Assembly: GCA_002440235.1 (NCBI GenBank)
Contig: DJRZ01000009.1
Location: forward strand, 7,941-41,980
DNA length: 34,040 bases
Reading direction: 5' to 3'
Origin: Alphaproteobacteria bacterium UBA6347
GTDB taxonomy: Bacteria; Pseudomonadota; Alphaproteobacteria; CAAGCB01; CAG-977
The notes under the pieces are model-generated. The model was not told where the DNA came from. It did no database searches and worked only from the letters and a program-made list of their open reading frames with translations. Below are positions 31,530 through 34,040 of this stretch, one piece after another (position 1 is the first letter of the stretch; each line of letters starts with the position of its first letter). The position numbers and the translations under genes are program-made.

Positions 31530-32846
31530 ATGCCGCAAACAAACCGCGCCTCTTGGGGATCAAAGCTGGGACTGATACTGGCGTCCGCCGGTTCCGCCGT
31601 CGGGCTGGGCAATCTGTGGCGTTTCCCCTACGTCGCCGGACAGAACGGAGGCGGCACTTTTCTGTTGCTCTATCTGCTGTGCACGTTCACGATCGGCATC
31701 ACGCTGGTTTTCGCCGAAGCCGCGCTGGGCGTCAAAACGAAATCCGATCCGACGGGAGCGTTCGGCTGGATCGGTCCGAAACTGAAATTCATCGGCGTTC
31801 TGGGCGTTTTGACCAGCGCGATCATCGTTCCGTATTACAGCGTCGTCGGCGGCTGGATCGTCGCCTACGTCGTCAAGTCCTTTTCCGTTTCCGAAATCGC
31901 CGATTTCGAATCGCACTTCGCGCAATTCGCGGCGTCCCCCGTCGAACCCGCCGTTTATTTCGCCGTTTATCTGCTGGCGACGGCGGGCGTCGTGTATCTG
32001 GGCATCGAAAAAGGCATTGAAAAATACTGCAAGATCATCATGCCGGGGCTGTTCGTCCTGCTGTTGATTCTGATGATTCGCGTGCTGACGCTGGACAACG
32101 CGTGGCAGGGCGTAAAGTTTTTCTTCACCCCCGACTTTTCCAAAATGACGGCGGCGACGGCGCTGAACGCGATGGGGCAAGTGTTCTTTTCCGTTTCGGT
32201 AGGCATGGGCATTTACATCACCTACGCGTCCTATATCGGGGAAAGCGAAATCAACGTCGCGCGTTCGATGGGACAGGTCGTCTGTCTGGACACGCTGGTG
32301 TCCCTGCTGACCGGACTGACGATCTTCCCCGCCGTTTTCGCGTTCGGCATGCCGATGAACGCGGGTCCGTCCCTGACGTTCATCACCCTGCCCAAGATTT
32401 TCGCCGCGATTCCGTTCGGGACTTTTTTCGGACTGGTGTTTTTCGTCATTCTGCTCGGCGCCGCGCTGACGTCGTCCATGTCATTGATGGAGGTCGTCAC
32501 GACGTTTCTGTGCGACCAGATCAAAATGACGCGCAAAAAAGCCGTCGCCGCCTACACCGGTTTGTGTCTGGCGACGGGAACGCTGGTGTCCCTGTCGTTC
32601 GGCAAGCTGTCCGGTTTTAAAATCGGCGGCAGGATTCTGTTCGACCAGTTCGATTTTCTGGCGTCGAACGTCCTGATGCCCGTCGGCGGATTTTTGACCG
32701 CCGTCGCCGTCGGCTGGGTGCTGGGCGCGGACAAGCTGAAAGTGTCCGACGACCGGCGTTTGCAGAAATCGTTTGAATTTTGCGTCAAATGGATTTGCCC
32801 CGTCTGCGTTCTGGCGATCATGCTGAACGCGCTGGGTCTGCTTTAA
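31530..32846 (+). CDS. Sodium-dependent transporter, NSS (SNF) family
   Basis: A 438-residue inner-membrane symporter that uses sodium to import amino acids or related amines. The first helix has SAVGLGNLWRFPYVAGQNGG (22-41), the signature that binds sodium and substrate in LeuT-type transporters. Hydrophobic helices continue to the end, consistent with the 11-helix form common in bacterial NSS proteins of 430-450 residues. Substrate cannot be told; tryptophan, tyrosine and branched-chain amino acids are typical. AAAGGA lies seven bases before the ATG, inside the end of the previous gene, so the two are an operon. Its TAA stop shares TTAA (32843-32846) with the convergent chloride channel gene. 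Confidence 0.95.
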   Translation: MPQTNRASWGSKLGLILASAGSAVGLGNLWRFPYVAGQNGGGTFLLLYLLCTFTIGITLVFAEAALGVKTKSDPTGAFGWIGPKLKFIGVLGVLTSAIIVPYYSVVGGWIVAYVVKSFSVSEIADFESHFAQFAASPVEPAVYFAVYLLATAGVVYLGIEKGIEKYCKIIMPGLFVLLLILMIRVLTLDNAWQGVKFFFTPDFSKMTAATALNAMGQVFFSVSVGMGIYITYASYIGESEINVARSMGQVVCLDTLVSLLTGLTIFPAVFAFGMPMNAGPSLTFITLPKIFAAIPFGTFFGLVFFVILLGAALTSSMSLMEVVTTFLCDQIKMTRKKAVAAYTGLCLATGTLVSLSFGKLSGFKIGGRILFDQFDFLASNVLMPVGGFLTAVAVGWVLGADKLKVSDDRRLQKSFEFCVKWICPVCVLAIMLNALGLL

Positions 32847-34040
32847 CCGCGTTTGTCGGCGGCGTTTTTGCGGCGGGAGGATAATTTCCGCCGCGATTTT
32901 TTTCTGAGTCTGACTTTCCAGCTGGTCTTGTCGTCCGGATCGACCAGAACGAACTCGTCGGATTTCGGCTGAACCAAAATCTGCGTCGGATACAGACTGC
33001 GCAACCCCGTCAGCATATAGCAGATGACGCACGCCATGCCCGCATAGGGGGCGATCGCGCTGCCGAACAGCTCCACCGCCATAAAGGTCGCCGCCAGCGG
33101 CGTGTTCACCGCCCCCGCGACGCACGCGACGAACCCCAGCGCGGCGAAAAATCCGACGTCCAGTCCGAACGCGCCCGCGAACAGACCGCCCGCCGCCGCG
33201 CCGATGTAAAAAGTCGGGGTCAGCACGCCGCCCGATCCGCCGCCCGCCAGCGTAACGGCGAGCAGAACGGATTTCATGAAAAAAGCGTACCACGGCTGTT
33301 CGATCCCCGCCAAAGCCCCCGTCAGCCCGTCTTCGCCCATGCCCAGCAGGAAATCTCCGCCCGCCGCGGCGACGCACAGCAAAACAGACGCGGAAATCAG
33401 ACTTTTAACCGGCAGGGGCGCGTTTATTTTTTGAAACGCGCGCGAAATGAAACGCACCGTTTCGACATGGTAAATGCAGACCAGACTGAAAAACGCGGCG
33501 GCGCACGCGCACCACCCCAGCGACGCGGCGCTCAGGGCGGGAACGGCGACGGCGGGAACGGCGTAGGACACCCCCATCGCCGCGCACACGCAATAAGACG
33601 CGATGCTGCTGATGACGGCGGGCAGCAAAACGGGATAGAAAAAGCCGCCGACGAACAAGACTTCGACCCCGAAGACCGCTCCGCCGACCGGCGCGCCCAA
33701 CACAGCGGACAAAGCGGCTGAAATGCCGCAAATCACCAGCTTTTTACGTTCCTTTTCCGAAAATTTCAGCCAAACCGCCAAAGCCGACGTGAATCCCGCG
33801 CCGATCTGGACGCTGGGTCCCTCCGTTCCGACGACGCCCCCCGGCGCCAGCGTGAGGATCGTCGACAGGATTTTGGCGGGAACGACCAAAAAGGGAATCC
33901 GTCCGGCGCGGTAATGCAGAGCGGAAATGACCTTGTCCGTGCCGTGTCCGGCGGCGGCGGGCGCGATCAGGCGAATACTGTACACACTGCCCAGCAATCC
34001 GGCGGGGATCAAGGCGTAACGCCAATCGGGCAAAGCGGCG
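32843..34040 (-). CDS. ClC-type chloride channel/antiporter (5' end outside window)
   Basis: A ClC family membrane protein, of which about 398 codons are visible. GTEGPSVQIGAG matches the GREGP motif, keeping the gating glutamate, and GGGSGGVLTPTFYIGAAAGG matches the GxFxP selectivity motif region. The C-terminal tail is short and highly basic (RLRKKSRRKLSSRRKNAADK), with no CBS domains. The frame is open through the right edge: a TTG at 34033 could start it, but compared with E. coli ClcA the first membrane helix is missing, so the true start lies beyond the window. Such proteins act as chloride channels or chloride/proton antiporters, for example in acid resistance. Confidence 0.93.
   Translation of the reverse strand, partial: AALPDWRYALIPAGLLGSVYSIRLIAPAAAGHGTDKVISALHYRAGRIPFLVVPAKILSTILTLAPGGVVGTEGPSVQIGAGFTSALAVWLKFSEKERKKLVICGISAALSAVLGAPVGGAVFGVEVLFVGGFFYPVLLPAVISSIASYCVCAAMGVSYAVPAVAVPALSAASLGWCACAAAFFSLVCIYHVETVRFISRAFQKINAPLPVKSLISASVLLCVAAAGGDFLLGMGEDGLTGALAGIEQPWYAFFMKSVLLAVTLAGGGSGGVLTPTFYIGAAAGGLFAGAFGLDVGFFAALGFVACVAGAVNTPLAATFMAVELFGSAIAPYAGMACVICYMLTGLRSLYPTQILVQPKSDEFVLVDPDDKTSWKVRLRKKSRRKLSSRRKNAADKRG

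Overview
The window reads as a stretch of chromosome from an alphaproteobacterium. The best evidence is gene order: bamE/omlA next to yceD (DUF177)-rpmF-plsX-fabH-ihfA-merR-tRNA-Pro, a yajC-secD-secF operon, priA divergent from a transaldolase-like aldolase followed by xerC, and a Ppx/GppA-rlmE pair. All are arrangements familiar from that class. Coding DNA is GC-rich. No complete phage, insertion sequence or CRISPR array is visible. A host-associated, poorly cultured Rhodospirillales-like lineage is my guess from the style of the hypothetical proteins; it is not shown by the sequence.

Layout. 1-1.2 kb: an ankyrin-repeat protein divergent from a small unknown protein. 1.3 kb: tRNA-Lys. 1.5-4.45 kb: yajC-secD-secF (minus). 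4.6-6.4 kb: two tandem paralogues of a putative metallopeptidase family; only one keeps HExxH. 6.5-8.6 kb: a ParB-like protein and a PreT/GltD-type Fe-S flavoprotein (plus). 8.6-13.8 kb: priA, ppx/gppA, rlmE and an rsmB-like methyltransferase (minus), the last three with ATGA overlaps. 13.8-16.1 kb: fsa/tal, xerC and a membrane protein (plus). 16.3-21.1 kb: tRNA-Asp, glk, an IscX-like small protein overlapping an RNase J-like beta-CASP enzyme, a lytic transglycosylase and an N-formylglutamate amidohydrolase (minus). 21.16-22.2 kb: tRNA-Val and tRNA-Pro flanking an AT-rich island with a broken gene, a 10-bp-period repeat and a possible small RNA. 22.3-26.0 kb: merR, ihfA, fabH, plsX, rpmF, yceD (minus). 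26.1-30.8 kb: bamE (plus) converging on a three-gene minus-strand cluster: a WYL/TerB-like protein, a periplasmic coiled-coil protein and a divergent chemoreceptor. 30.9-34.0 kb: a DsbA-fold protein, an NSS sodium symporter and a ClC chloride channel that runs off the right edge.

Most of the window is housekeeping: secretion, replication restart, rRNA modification, fatty acid and phospholipid initiation, and envelope assembly. The less ordinary parts are the metallopeptidase/pseudo-enzyme pair, the receptor cluster at 26.5-30.8 kb, the divergent RNase J-like protein with its overlapping small partner, the stand-alone PreT-like flavoprotein, and the inter-tRNA island. None can be proved a new system from sequence alone. 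The first and second are the best candidates.
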